Assembly: GCA_964019135.1 (NCBI GenBank)
Contig: OZ025265.1
Location: 6,950,318-7,014,317 of the forward strand
Source: Arenicola marina
Lineage: Eukaryota; Annelida; Polychaeta; Arenicolidae
Reading direction: 5' to 3'
DNA length: 64,000 nt
Positions 23,706-36,102 of the stretch are shown in pieces (positions within the stretch are counted from its first letter, which is position 1; each line of letters begins with the position of its first letter). A model generated the notes under the pieces. That model was not told the origin of the DNA. It saw only the letters and a list, made by a program, of their open reading frames with translations, and searched no databases. The translations under genes and the position numbers were made by a program.

Positions 23706-23960
23706 GATTGGTTGGTTGGTTAATCAGGACGCTTTAACCACTTTTGGTCATATCGCGTCAATGGGAGAAGGAAGGCAGAGTGGAGCCATGTGCCCGGGGG
23801 TAACCCCCTACTCTTTACGAAGAAAGACTTGGGATCTTTATCCTGCGACCACACAGACATGGCCACAGCAGGGCTCGAACCACCGACCCACGTGCCGTTA
23901 GGCTCTCAGTTGACCAGAGCACCCAATGCGAGCACTCTAGCTGTCGGGCCGGCCCTATCG
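23706..23960 (-). mobile_element. tRNA-derived SINE, full-length-like
   Basis: On the minus strand the 5' part is tRNA-like, with an A-box-like ggtgctctggtcaactgag and a good B box GGTTCGAGCCC near 23873-23883. A unique body follows (acatggctccactctgcctt, gacgcgatatgaccaaaagt), then a 3' tail of AACC repeats at 23706-23722. The body and tail recur at 42214-42307. This combination is diagnostic of a tRNA-derived SINE. It is not a functional tRNA gene because the cloverleaf cannot be completed. Confidence 0.85.
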
Positions 23961-24084
23961 AGCTGTAGAACTAGCAGAACTAGGGCATACTTTTTCCATT
24001 TGTTTTCGCACTTACCAATTTAACTTCTGCAAGCGAGGAAAGTGAGGTCAAAGGGGAAGACAAAGGCATGTGCTTTTATATTGA

Positions 24085-25530
24085 ATGGCGGGGCGGCCAC
24101 CCGGGGCCACAGGCCGGTGGCCACCCGGGGCCACAGGCCGGTGAATGGCGGGGCCACAGGCCGGCGGCCACCCGGGGTCACAGGCCGGTGGCCACCCGGG
24201 GCCACAGGCCGGCGGCCACTCGGGGCCACAGGCCGGCGGCCACAGGGGCCACAGGCCGGTGAATGGCGGGGCCACAGGCCGGTGAATGGCGGGGCCACAG
24301 GCCGGTGAATAGCGGGGCCACAGGCCGGTGAATGGCAGGGCCACAGGCCGGTGAATGGCCGGACCACAGGCCGGTGAAGGGCGGGGCCACAGGCCGGTGA
24401 ATGACGGGGCCATAGGCCGGCGGCCGCCCGAGGTCAAAGGCCGGCGGCCACCTGAGGTCATAGAACGGCGTCCACCTGAGGTCACAGGCCGGCGGCCACC
24501 TGAGGTCACAGGCCGGCGTCCACCTGAGGTCACAGGCCGGCGGCCACCTGAGGTAACAGGCCGGCGGCCAGCTGAGATCACAGGTCGGCGGCCACCTGAG
24601 GTCACAGGCCGGCGTCCACCTGAGGTCACGGGCCGGCGGTCACCCGGGGCCACAGGCCGGCGGCCACCTGAGGTAACAGGCCGGCGGCCACCTGAGGTCA
24701 CAGGCCGGCGTCCACCTGAGGTCACGGGCCGGCGGTCACCCGGGGCCACAGGCCGGCGGTCACCCGGGGCCACAGGCCGGCGGCCACAGGGGCCACAGGC
24801 CGGTGAATGGCAGGGCCACAGGCCAGTGAATGGCGGGGCCACAGGCCGGTGAATGGCGGGGCCACAGGCCGGTGAATGGCGGGGCCACAGGCCGGTGAAT
24901 GGCGGGGCCACAGGCCGGTGAATGGCGGGGCCACAGGCCGGTGAATGGCGGGGCCACAGGCCGGTGAATGGCGGGACCACAGGCCGGTGAATGACAGGAC
25001 CACAGGCCGGTGAATGGCGGGGCCACAGGCCGGTGAATGGCGGGGCCACAGGCCGCTGAAGGGCGGGGCCACAGGCCCGTGAATGACGGGGCCATAGGCC
25101 GGCGGCCGCCCGAGGTCAAAGGCCGGCGGCCACCTGAGGTCATAGGACGGCGTCCACCTAAGGTCACAGGCCGGCGGCCACCTGAGGTCACAGGCCGGCG
25201 GCCACCTGAGGTCACATGCCGGCGTCCACCTGAGGTCACAGGCCGGCGGCCACCTAAGGTCACAGACCGGCGGCCACCTGAGGTCATAGGACGGCGTACA
25301 CCTGAGGTCACAGGCCGGCGGCCACCTGAGGTCACAGGCCGGCGGCCACCTGAGGTCACAGGCCGGCGGTCACAGGTCACAGGCCGGCGGCCACCTGAGG
25401 TCACAGGCCGGCGTCCACCTGAGATCAAAGGCCGGCGGCCACAGGTCACAGGCCGGCGGCCACCTGAGGTCATAGGCCGGCGGCCACCTGAGGTCGTAGG
25501 CCACCCGGGGTCACAGACCGGCGGCTGCGG
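24085..25530. repeat. GC-rich 23/24-bp array in two alternating unit types
   Basis: Type A units (23 bp, ggccacaggccggtgaatgg core) and type B units (24 bp, acaggccggcggccacctga core) alternate in blocks: A-rich to about 24410, B to 24790, A to 25095, B to 25500. The A-to-B junction (gccataggccggcggccg) occurs at about 24409 and again about 684 bp later, showing a higher-order duplication. Long frames on both strands (RRPPEVTG, ACGPAIHRPVAP) are by-products of the near multiple-of-three unit. Confidence 0.96.
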
Positions 25531-26455
25531 CGGCGGTTTGGAAGCGGCTAGCGCGGCTGGCGCGGTCTGTGCGTGAACAATCGAGTGGGTGTGAAACTAC
25601 TTTTGTTTGCTTTGGTCTAGGCACTATAAAATCATAATATAGTGAAAGATAAAACATTTATATCTCCATAATGTGGTCCGTTCAATGAGACTGTTGGAAG
25701 AGTTGTATTTTGAGGCAAATCATCAATGCTTACATTTCTGCGACAAACAAAGCATCAGTGTCTCCTGGCCAGTCCATAAGGAGCGTTTTACGTAAACATA
25801 GATAGGCGCAGACATGCGAGTCACGATGATTATTTCGCCATACGACTAGGAAAGCCCCACAACGCCAAATTAGGTCGCCTGACTCTGACAGTCACTCATG
25901 GGACAACCGCATTCTGGTTTATCAACAGTCTAACCGCTCATATATTACATAAATCTACTCGGATGGTTATAATTCTGATATGCGCATTGCATACACTGGA
26001 TAGTTACGCATCCAAGAACAGCGTTAGCCGATCTGTTGTGTGAAGCGAGTGAAGGCAAACAACCGGAAGGTAGGCAGCACGTACAGGCCGTTAATGCTAT
26101 AGCATTGACATAGAGCATAAGCATCGCTGTCTCGCAGGGTCTCGATCAGATCCCGTAGTGACTGCAGCCCTATTGCCAGGTCGTTGACCGCATACATACA
26201 CGTGGCTGTACTGAGAGTGGAGCCTTGTACGACTCCTTTTTCGGCTTTTATCCGTTGTGTTCTTGCTTGCGTGCCTCAGGAATCTGACGGTGACGCCAGG
26301 CATTGTCCGTCGCCTCGCCTTATGACGCGTATTACGGGTCGCCGGCTATTCGCCCAAACACGCACGTGTCATTTGTCTTTGAAATGGCACTGGAGCAACA
26401 AGACGACAAACCCGGACTTGAAACAAACTTGACTCGCCACACGATGCGCATACAC
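25531..26455. other. Unassigned sequence between two arrays
   Basis: About 900 bp without a recognisable gene. The frame at 26303-27088 only becomes long because it runs into the next array. Confidence 0.5.
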
Positions 26456-26460
26456 ACCAC

Positions 26461-27085
26461 GGTATCAGGGGCGTACGCGTCGCGGTATCAGGGGCGTACG
26501 CGTCGCGGTATCAGGGGCGTACGCGTCGCGGTATCAGGGGCGTACGCGTCGCGGTATCAGGGGCGTACGCGTCGCGGTATCAGGGGCGTACGCACCGCGG
26601 TATCAGGGGCGTACGCACCGCGGTATCAGGGGCGTACGCACCGCGGTATCAGGGGCGTACGCGTCGCGGTATCAGGGGCGTACGCGTCGCGGTATCAGGG
26701 GCGTACGCACCGCGGTATCAGGGGCGTACGCACCGCGGTATCAGGGGCGTACGCGTCGCGGTATCAGGGGCGTACGCGTCGCGGTATCAGGGGCGTACGC
26801 ACCGCGGTATCAGGGGCGTACGCACCGCGGTATCAGGGGCGTACGCACCGCGGTATCAGGGGCGTACGCGTCGCGGTATCAGGGGCGTACGCGTCGCGGT
26901 ATCAGGGGCGTACGCACCGCGGTATCAGGGGCGTACGCACCGCGGTATCAGGGGCGTACGCGTCGCGGTATCAGGGGCGTACGCGTCGCGGTATCAGGGG
27001 CGTACGCGTCGCGGTATCAGGGGCGTACGCGTCGCGGTATCAGGGGCGTACGCACCGCGGTATCAGGGGCGTACGCACCGCGGTT
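26461..27085. repeat. 23-bp CpG-rich array, homogeneous half
   Basis: About 27 nearly perfect units, each gtatcaggggcgtacgc followed by gtcgcg or accgcg. Runs of the two variants alternate (five of the first, then 3-2-2-2-3-2-2-4-2), giving a nine-unit (207-bp) pattern seen twice. Each accgcg unit has four CpGs. The frames are open because the unit has no stops. Confidence 0.97.
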
Positions 27086-28317
27086 TAAGGGGCGTACGCA
27101 CCACGGTATCTGGGGCGTACACACTGCGGTATCAGGAGCGTACTAACTGGTATCAGGGGCGTACACACTGCAGTATCAGGGGCGTACACACTGCAGTTTT
27201 AGGGGCGTACACACTGGTATCAGAGGCGTACACACTGCAGCATCAGGGGCGTACACGCTGCAGTATTAGGGGCGTACACACTGGTACCAGAGGCGTACAC
27301 ACTGCAGTATCAGGGGCGTACACACTGCAGTATTAGGGGAGTACTCACTGGTATCAGGGGCGTACACACTGCAGTATCAGGGGCGTACACACTGCAGTGT
27401 CAGGGGCGTACACACTGGTACCAGAGGCGTACACACTGCAGTATCAGGGGCGTACACACTGCAGTATTAGGGGAGTACTCACTGGTATCAGGGGCGTACA
27501 CACTGCAGTATCAGGGGCGTACACACTGCAGTGTCAGGGGCGTACACACTGGTACCAGAGGCGTACACACTGCGGTATCAGGAGCGTCCACACTGCGGTA
27601 TCATGGGCGTACAAACTGCAGTATCATGGGCGTACACACGCAGTATCAGGGGCGTACACATTGCGGTATCCGGGGCGTACGCGCTGCGGTATCAGGGGCG
27701 AACACGCTGCGGTATCAGAGGCGTACGCACTGCAGTATTAGGGGAGTACTCACTGGTATCAGGGGCGTACACACTGCAGTATCAGGGGCGTACACATTGC
27801 GGTATCAGGGGCGTACACACTGCAGTATTAGGGGCGTACACATTGCGGTATCAGGGGCGTACACACTGCAGTATCAGGGGCGTACACACTGCGGTATCAG
27901 GAGCGTCGACACTGCGGTATCATGGGCGTACAAACTGCAGTATCATGGGCGTACACACGCAGTATCAGGGGCGTACACATTGCGGTATCCGGGGCGTACG
28001 CGCTGCGGTATCAGGGGCGAACACGCTGCGGTATCAGAGGCGTACGCACTGGTATCAGGAGCATCCACACTGCAGTATCAGGAGCGTACACATTGCGGTA
28101 TCAGGGGCGTACGCACCGGTATCATGGGCGTACACACTGCGGTGTCAGGGGTGTACACAATGCGGTGTCAGGGAAGTACAAACCGCGGTATCAGTGGTGT
28201 ACACACTGCGGTATCATGGGCATACACACTGGTATCGGGTACGTACACAATGCGGTATCAGGAGCGTCCACACTGGTGTCAGGGACGTACACACTGACGG
28301 TATTAGGGTATACAGGT
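27086..28317. repeat. 23-bp array, diverged CpG-poor half
   Basis: A continuation of the same 23-bp array, but most units read gtatcaggggcgtac followed by acactgca or acactgcg. Shortened 20-bp units (ggtatcaggggcgtacacact) are interspersed. Blocks are duplicated: the stretch from about 27582 recurs about 320 bp later, and another block near 27283 recurs near 27416. The three changes relative to the homogeneous half are all CpG transitions. Confidence 0.95.
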
Positions 28318-28621
28318 TGATGTTGTTACTATCTCGACCAGACTACCATGAGACCCCGTAATCCCTAGCCGCGGGCTATGCACGGCACAGTGCCATTGCG
28401 GTAGACGGCTTCGTGCAGAATGACCCGTCCAACTGTCATACAATGACGTCATAATTGGCGGGAGAGAACAACAGGGACAATGACGTGCCAGCTGGGAATC
28501 ATCAACAGAGCGCCGTGCCCGACAACAAACCGCGATCACCGGGCGCCCTTTGTCTCGTGTAGTGATAAGGGCTTAGGTGTGTAGCGCAGACATCGATCCC
28601 AAGACGGACCGGCTGTGCGGT
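28318..28621. other. Short unassigned spacer
   Basis: About 300 bp between two arrays. No gene recognised. Confidence 0.5.
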
Positions 28622-31600
28622 CCTCGATCCTAGAAATGATGGGACGTGCCGGCTTCTGGCTCTCGATCCTCGAACTGATGAGATGTGCCGGCTTCTGGCT
28701 CTCGATCCTAGAACTGATGAGATCCTAGAACGGATGGGATGTGCCGACCTCTGGCATTCGATCCTAGAACTGATGGGATCCTAGAGCTGATGAGATGTGT
28801 CGGCCTCTAACTCTCGATTCTGGAACTGATGAGATGTGCCGGCCTCTGACCCTCGATCCTACAACTGATGAGATCTGCCGGCCCCTGACTCTCGTTCCCA
28901 GAACTGATGGGATGTGCCGGCCACTGGCTCTCGATCCTAGAAGTGATGAGATATGTCGGCCTCTAACTCTGGATCCTAGAACTGATGAGATGGCTCAGCC
29001 TCTGACTCCCGATCCTAGAACTGATGAGATGTTTCGGCCTCTGACTCTCGATCCTAGAACTGATGAGATGTGCCGTCCACTGACTCTCGATCTGAGAAAT
29101 TATCCTCGATCCTAGAAATTATGAGATGTGCCGGCCTCTAACTCTCGATCCTAGAACTGATGAGATGTGTCGGCCTCTAACTCTAGATCCTAGAACTGAT
29201 GACATGTGCCGGCCACTGACTCGCGACCTTAGAACTGATCAGGTATGCCGGCCTCTGACCCTCGATACTAGAACTAATGATGTGCCGGCCTCTGACTCTC
29301 GATCCTGGAAATTATGAGATGTGCCGGCATCTGACACTCGATCCTAGAACTGATGAGATGTGCCGGCCACTGACTCCAGATCCTAGAACTGATGAGATGT
29401 TTTGGCCTCTGACTCTCGATCCTAGAACTGATGAGATGTGCCGGCCACTGACTCTCGATCCTAGAACTGATGACATGTGCCGGCCTCTGACATTCGATCA
29501 TAGAACTGATGGAATCCTAGAACTGATGAGATGTGTCGGCCTCTAACTCTCGATTCTGGAACTGATGAGATGTGTCGGCCTCTAACTCTCGATTCTGGAA
29601 CTGATGAGATGTGTCGGCCTCTAACTCTCGATTCTGGAACTGATGAGATGTGCCGGCCTCTGACTCTCGATCCTAGAACTGATGAGATGTGTCGGCATCT
29701 GACACTCGATCCTAGAAGTGATGAGATGTGCCGGGCACTGACCCTCGACCTTCGAAATGACCAGGTATGCCGGCCTCTGACTCTCGATCCTCGAACTGAT
29801 GAGATGTGCCGGCCTCTAACTCTCGATCCTAAAACTGATGAGATGCGCCGGCTTCTGGCATTCGATCCTAGAACTGGTGAGATGTTTCGGCCTCTGAATC
29901 TCGATCCTAGAACAGTTGAGATGTGCCGGCCACTGACTCTCGATCCTCTAAATGGTGAGATGTGCCGGGCTCGGACTCTCGACCCTAGTACTGATGAGAT
30001 GTGGCGTGCTTTCATGCTCGATCCTAGAACTGACGAGGCATGCCGGCCTCTGACTCCCGATCCTAGAACTGACGAGGCATGCCGGCCTCTGACTCTCGAT
30101 CCTAGAACTGACGAGGCATGCCGGCCTCTGACTCTCGATCCTAGAACTGACGAGGCATGCCGGCCTCTGACTCTCGATCCTAGAACTGACGAGGCATGCC
30201 GGCCTCTAACTCTCGATCCTAGAACTGATGAGATGTGCCTTTCTGTGACACTCGATCCTAGAACTGATGAGATGTTTTGGGCTCTGACTCTTGATTATAG
30301 AACTGATGAGATGTGCCGGCATCTGACTCTCGATCCTAGAAATGGTGAGATGTGTCGGCCTGTAACTCTCGATCCTAGAACTGATGAGATGTGTCGGCAT
30401 CTGACACTCGATCCTAGAAGTGATGAGATGTGCCGGGCACTGACCCTCGACCTTCGAAATGACCAGGTATGCCGGCCTCTGACTCTCGATCCTCGAACTG
30501 ATGAGATGTGCCGGCCTCTAACTCTCGATCCTAAAACTGATGAGATGCGCCGGCTTCTGGCATTCGATCCTAGAACTGGTGAGATGTTTCGGCCTCTGAA
30601 TCTCGATCCTAGAACAGTTGAGATGTGCCGGCCACTGACTCTCGATCCTCTAAATGGTGAGATGTGCCGGGCTCGGACTCTCGACCCTAGTACTGATGAG
30701 ATGTGGCGTGCTTTCATGCTCGATCCTAGAACTGACGAGGCATGCCGGCCTCTGACTCCCGATCCTAGAACTGACGAGGCATGCCGGCCTCTGACTCTCG
30801 ATCCTAGAACTGACGAGGCATGCCGGCCTCTGACTCTCGATCCTAGAACTGACGAGGCATGCCGGCCTCTGACTCTCGATCCTAGAACTGACGAGGCATG
30901 CCGGCCTCTAACTCTCGATCCTAGAACTGATGAGATGTGCCTTTCTGTGACACTCGATCCTAGAACTGATGAGATGTTTTGGGCTCTGACTCTTGATTAT
31001 AGAACTGATGAGATGTGCCGGCATCTGACTCTCGATCCTAGAAATGGTGAGATGTGTCGGCCTGTAACTCTCGATCCTAGAACTGATGAGATGTGTCGGC
31101 CTATGATTCTCGATCATAGAAATTATGAGATGTGTCGGCATCTGACACTCGATCCTAAAACTGATGAGATGTGCCGGCTTCTGGCATTCGATCCTAGAAC
31201 TGATGAGATATGCCGGCCACTGATATTCGATCCTAGAAATTATGAGATGTGCCGGCCTCTGACTCTTCTTCCTCGAACTGATGAGATATGCCGGCCTCTA
31301 ACTCTCGATCCTAGAACTGATGAGATGTTTCGGCCTCTGACTCTCGATCCTAGAACTGATGAGACGTGCCGGCCTCTGACTCTCGATCCTAGAACTGATG
31401 AGATATGCCGGCCACTGACTCTCGATCCTAGAAATTATGAGATGTGCCGGCCTCTGACTCTCCATCCTCGAGCTGATGAGATGTGCCGGCCTCTAACTCT
31501 CGATCCTAGAACTGATGAGATGTGTCGGCATCTGACACTCGATCCTAGAACTGATGAGATGTGCCGGCCTCTGACTCCCGATACTAGAAGTGATGAGATG

Positions 31601-34600
31601 TGTCGGCCTCTAACTCTCGATTCTAGAACTGATGAGATGTGCCAGCCACTGACTCTCGACCTTAGAACTGACCAGGTATGCCGGCCTCTGACTCTCGATA
31701 CTAGAACTGATGAGTTGTGCCGGCCTCTGACTCTCGATTCTAGAACTGATGAGATGTGTCGGCATCTGACACTCGATCCTAGAACTGATGGGTTGTGCCG
31801 GCCTCTGACTCTCGATCCTAGAAATGATGAGATATGCCGGCCACTGAGTCTCGATCCTAGAAATTATGAGATGTGCCGGCCCCGACTCTCCATCCTCGAA
31901 CTGATGAGATGTGCCGGCCTCTAACTCTCGATCCTAGAACTGATAAGATGTTTCGGCCTCTGACTCTCGGTCCTAGAACTGATGAGATGTGCCGGCCTCT
32001 GACTCTCGATCCTAGAACTGATGAGATGTGCCGGCCTCTGACTCTCGATACTAGAATTGATGAGATTTGTCGGCCTCTAACTCTCGATCCTAGAACTGAT
32101 GAGATGTGCCAGCCACTGACTCTCGACCTTAGAACTGTCCAGGTATGCCGGCCTCTGACTCTCGATTCTAGAACTGATGAGATGTGTCGGCATCTGACTC
32201 TCGACCTTAGAACTGCCCAGGTATGCCGGCCTCTGACTCTCGATTCTAGAAATGATGAGATATGCCGGCCTCTGACTCTCGATCCTAGAACTGATGAGAT
32301 ATGTCGGCCTCTAACTCTGGATCCTAGAACTGATGAGATGGCTCAGCCTCTGACTCCCGATCCTAGAACTGATGAGATGTTTCGGCCTCTGACTCTCGAT
32401 CCTAGAACTGATGAGATGTGCCGGCCACTGACTCTCGATCCTAGAAATTATGAGATGTGCCGGTCTCTAACTCTCGATCCTAGAACTGATGAGATGTGTC
32501 GGCCTCTAACTCTCGATCCTAGAACTGATGAGATATGCCGGCCACTGACTCTCGATCCTAGAAATTATGCGATGTGCCGGCCTCTGACTCTCCATCCTCG
32601 AGCTGATGAGATGTGCCGGCCTCTAACTCTCGATCCTAGAACTGATGAGATGTGTCGGCATCTGACACTCGATCCTAGAACTGATGAGATGTGCCGGCCT
32701 CTGACTCCCGATACTAGAAGTGATGAGATGTGTCGGCCTCTAACTCACGATTCTAGAACTAATGAGATGTGCCAGCCACTGACTCTCGACCTTAGAACTG
32801 ACCAGGTATGCCGGCCTCTGACTCTCGATACTAGAACTGATGAGTTGTGCCGGCCTCTGACTCTCGATTCTAGAACTGATGAGATGTGTCGGCATCTGAC
32901 ACTCGATCCTAGAACTGATGGGTTGTGCCGGCCTCTGACTCTCGATCCTAGAAATGATGAGATATGCCGGCCACTGACTCTCGATCCTAGAAATTATGAG
33001 ATGTTCCGGCCCCGACTCTCCATCCTTGAACTGATGAGATGTGCCGGCCTCTAACTCTCGATCCTAGAACTGATAAGATGTTTCGGCCTCTGACTCTCGG
33101 TCCTAGAACTGATGAGATGTGCCGGCCTCTGACTCTCGATCCTAGAACTGATGAGATGTGCCGGCCTCTGACTCACGATATTAGAATTGATGAGATGTGT
33201 CGGCCTCTAACTCTCGATCCTAGAACTGATGAGATGTGCCAGCCACTGACTCTCGACCTTAGAACTGTCCAGGTATGCCGGCCTCTGACTCTCGATTCTA
33301 GAACTGATGAGATGTGTCGGCATCTGACACTTGATCCTAGAACTGATGAGATGTGTCGGTCTATGATTCTCGATCATAGAACAGATGAGATGTGTCGGCA
33401 TCTGACACTCGATCCTAAAACTGATGAGATGTGCCGGCTTCTGGCATTCGATCCTAGAACTGATGAGATATGCCGGCCACTGACTCTCGATCCTAGAAAT
33501 TATTTGATGTGCCGGCCTCTGACTCTTCTTTCTCGAACTGATGAGATGTGCCGGCCTCTAACTCTCGATCCTAGAACTGATGAGATGTTTCGGCCTCTGA
33601 CTCTCGATCCTAGAACTGATGAGACGTGCCGGCCTCTGACTCTCGATCCTAGAACTGAGGAGATATGCCGGCCACTGACTCTCGATCCTAGAACTGATGA
33701 GATGTGCCGGCCTCTGACTCTCGATCCTCTAAATGGTGAGATGTGCCGGGCTCGGACTCTCGACCCTAATACTGATGAGATGTGCCGTGCTTTCATACTC
33801 GATCCTAGAACTGACGAGGCATGCCGGCCTCTGACTCCCGATCCTAGAATTGACGAGGCATGCCGGCCTCTGACTCTCGATCCTAGAACTGACGAGGCAT
33901 GCCAGCCTCTAACTCTCAATCCTAGAACTGACGAGGCATGCCGGCCTCTAACTCTCGATCCCAGAACTGACCAGGCATGCCGGCCTCTGACTCTCAATCC
34001 TAGAACTGACGAGGCATGCCGGCCTCTAACTGTCGATCCTAGAACTGATGAGATGTGCCTTTCTGTGACACTCGATCCTAGAACTGATGAGATATCTTGG
34101 GCTCTGACTGTTGATCCTAGAACTGATGAGATGTGCCGGCATCTGACTCTCGATCCTAGAAATGGTGAGATGTGTCGGCCTGTAACTCTCGATCCTAGAA
34201 CTGATGAGATGTGTCGACATCTGACACTTGATCCTAGAACTGATGAGATGTGTCGGCCTCTGACTCTCGATCCTAGAACTGATGAGATGTTTCGGCCTCT
34301 GACTCTCGATCCTAGAACTGATGAGACGTGCCGGCTTCTGGCATTCGATCCTAGAACTGATGAGATATGCCGGCCACTGACTCTCGATCCTAGAAATTAT
34401 GAGATGTGCCGGCCTCTGACTCTTCTTTCTCGAACTGATGAGATGTGCCGGCCTCTAACTCTCGATCCTAGAACTGATGAGATGTTTCGGCCTCTGACTC
34501 TCGATCCTAGAACTGATGAGACGTGCCGGCCTCTGACTCTCGATCCTAGAACTGATGAGATATGCCGGCCACTGACTCTCGATCCTAGAATTTATGAGAT

Positions 34601-36102
34601 GTGCCGGCCTCTGACTCTCCATCCTCGAGCTGATGAGATGTGCCGGCCTCTAACTCTCGATCCTAGAACTGATGAGATGTGTCGGCATCTGACACTCGAT
34701 CCTAGAACTGATGAGATGTGCCGGCCTCTGACTCCCGATACTAGAAGTGATGAGATGTGTCGGCCTCTAACTCTCGATTCTAGAACTGATGAGATGTGCC
34801 AGCCACTGACTCTCGACCTTAGAACTGACCAGGTATGCCGGCCTCTGACTCTCGATACTAGAACTGATGAGTTGTGCCGGCCTCTGACTCTCGATTCTAG
34901 AACTGATGAGATGTGTCGGCATCTGACACTCGATCCTAGAACTGATGGGTTGTGCCGGCCTCTGACTCTCGATCCTAGAAATGATGAGATATGCCGGCCA
35001 CTGACTCTCGATCCTAGAAATTATGAGATGTGCCGGCCCCGACTCTCCATCCTCGAACTGATGAGATGTGCCGGCCTCTAACTCTCGATCCTAGAACTGA
35101 TAAGATGTTTCGGCCTCTGACTCTCGGTCCTAGAACTGATGAGATGTGCCGGCCTCTGACTCTCGATCCTAGAACTGATGAGATGTGCCGGCCTCTGACT
35201 CTCGATACTAGAATTGATGAGATGTGTTGGCCTCTAACTCTCGATCCTAGAACTGATGAGATGTGCCAGCCACTGACTCTCGACCTTAGAACTGTCCAGG
35301 TGTGCCGGCCTCTGACTCTCGATTCTAGAACTGATGAGATGTGTCGGCATCTGACACTCAATCCTAGAACTGATGGGTTGTGCCGGCCTCTGACTCTCGA
35401 TTCTAGAAATGATGAGATATGCCGGCCTCTGACTCTCGATCCTAGAACTGATGAGATGTGCCGGCCTCTGACTCTCCATCCCAGAAGTGATGAGATGTGT
35501 CGGCCTCTAACTCTCGATCCTAGAACTGATGAGATGTGCCGGCCACTGACTCTCGACCTTAGAACTGACCAGGTATGCCGACCTCTGACTCTCGATATTA
35601 GATCTGACGAGATGTGTCGGCCTCTAACTCACGATCCTAGAACTGAAGAGATGTGTCGGCCTCTGACTCTCGATCCTAGTACTGATGAGATGTGCCGGCA
35701 TCTGACTCTAGATCCTAGAAATTATGAGTTGTGTCGGCCTCTAATTCTCGACCCTAGTACTGATGAGATGTGTCGGCTTCTGAGTCTTGATCCTAGAACT
35801 GATGAGATGTGTCGACCTCTGACACTCGATCCTAAACCTGACGAGGCATGCCCGGCCTCTGACTCTCGATCCTAGAACTGATGAGATGTACCGGCCTTTG
35901 ACACTCGATCATAGAACTGATGGGATGTGCCGACCTCTGACTCTCGACCCTAGTACTCATGAGATGTGCCGGCCTTTGATCCTTGATCCTAGAACTGATG
36001 AGATGTGTCGACCTCTGACTCTTAATCCTAGAACTGATGAGATGTGTCGACCTCTGACACTCGATCCTAGAACTGATGAGATGTGCCGGCCTCTGACACT
36101 CA
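28622..36102. repeat. 39-bp minisatellite, ~7.5 kb, about 190 units
   Basis: The unit is 39 bp = 13 codons. In one plus-strand frame it reads CRPLTLDPRTDEM, giving stop-free stretches at 29531-31924, 31873-33054, 33039-35081 and 35030-35875. The unit core is gatgagatgtgccggcctct. Common variants are tgc/tgt, cct/cca, ctg/cta, act/aca and gat/gac (synonymous in this frame), plus cct/cat, act-gat to aat-tat and atg to gca (not synonymous). Minus-strand frames are also open (SSVLGSRVRGRHI). There is no signal peptide, no splice-supported start and no upstream gene, so I annotate a satellite rather than a protein. It contains recent higher-order duplications. Confidence 0.96.
29691..31094. repeat. 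702-bp higher-order tandem duplication within the 39-bp array
   Basis: The block starting gtcggcatct at 29691 reappears at 30393, an offset of 702 bp = 18 units. I compared the first ~320 bp directly and saw no difference. The translated copies are also identical over the whole duplicated block. Confidence 0.9.

Noticed and set aside
23706-23960. Functional tRNA gene on the minus strand
   Set aside because: It has a B box, but no complete cloverleaf or acceptor stem. The body and tail recur elsewhere, so it is a SINE.
24048-25049. 333-codon minus frame with ACGPAIHRPVAP repeats
   Set aside because: Product of the 23/24-bp GC array. Plus-strand frames are open as well.
29531-31924. 797-codon plus frame as a genuine repetitive protein
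   Set aside because: Kept only as a finding. It begins and ends inside the satellite, neighbouring blocks are frame-shifted, and no unique coding sequence is attached.
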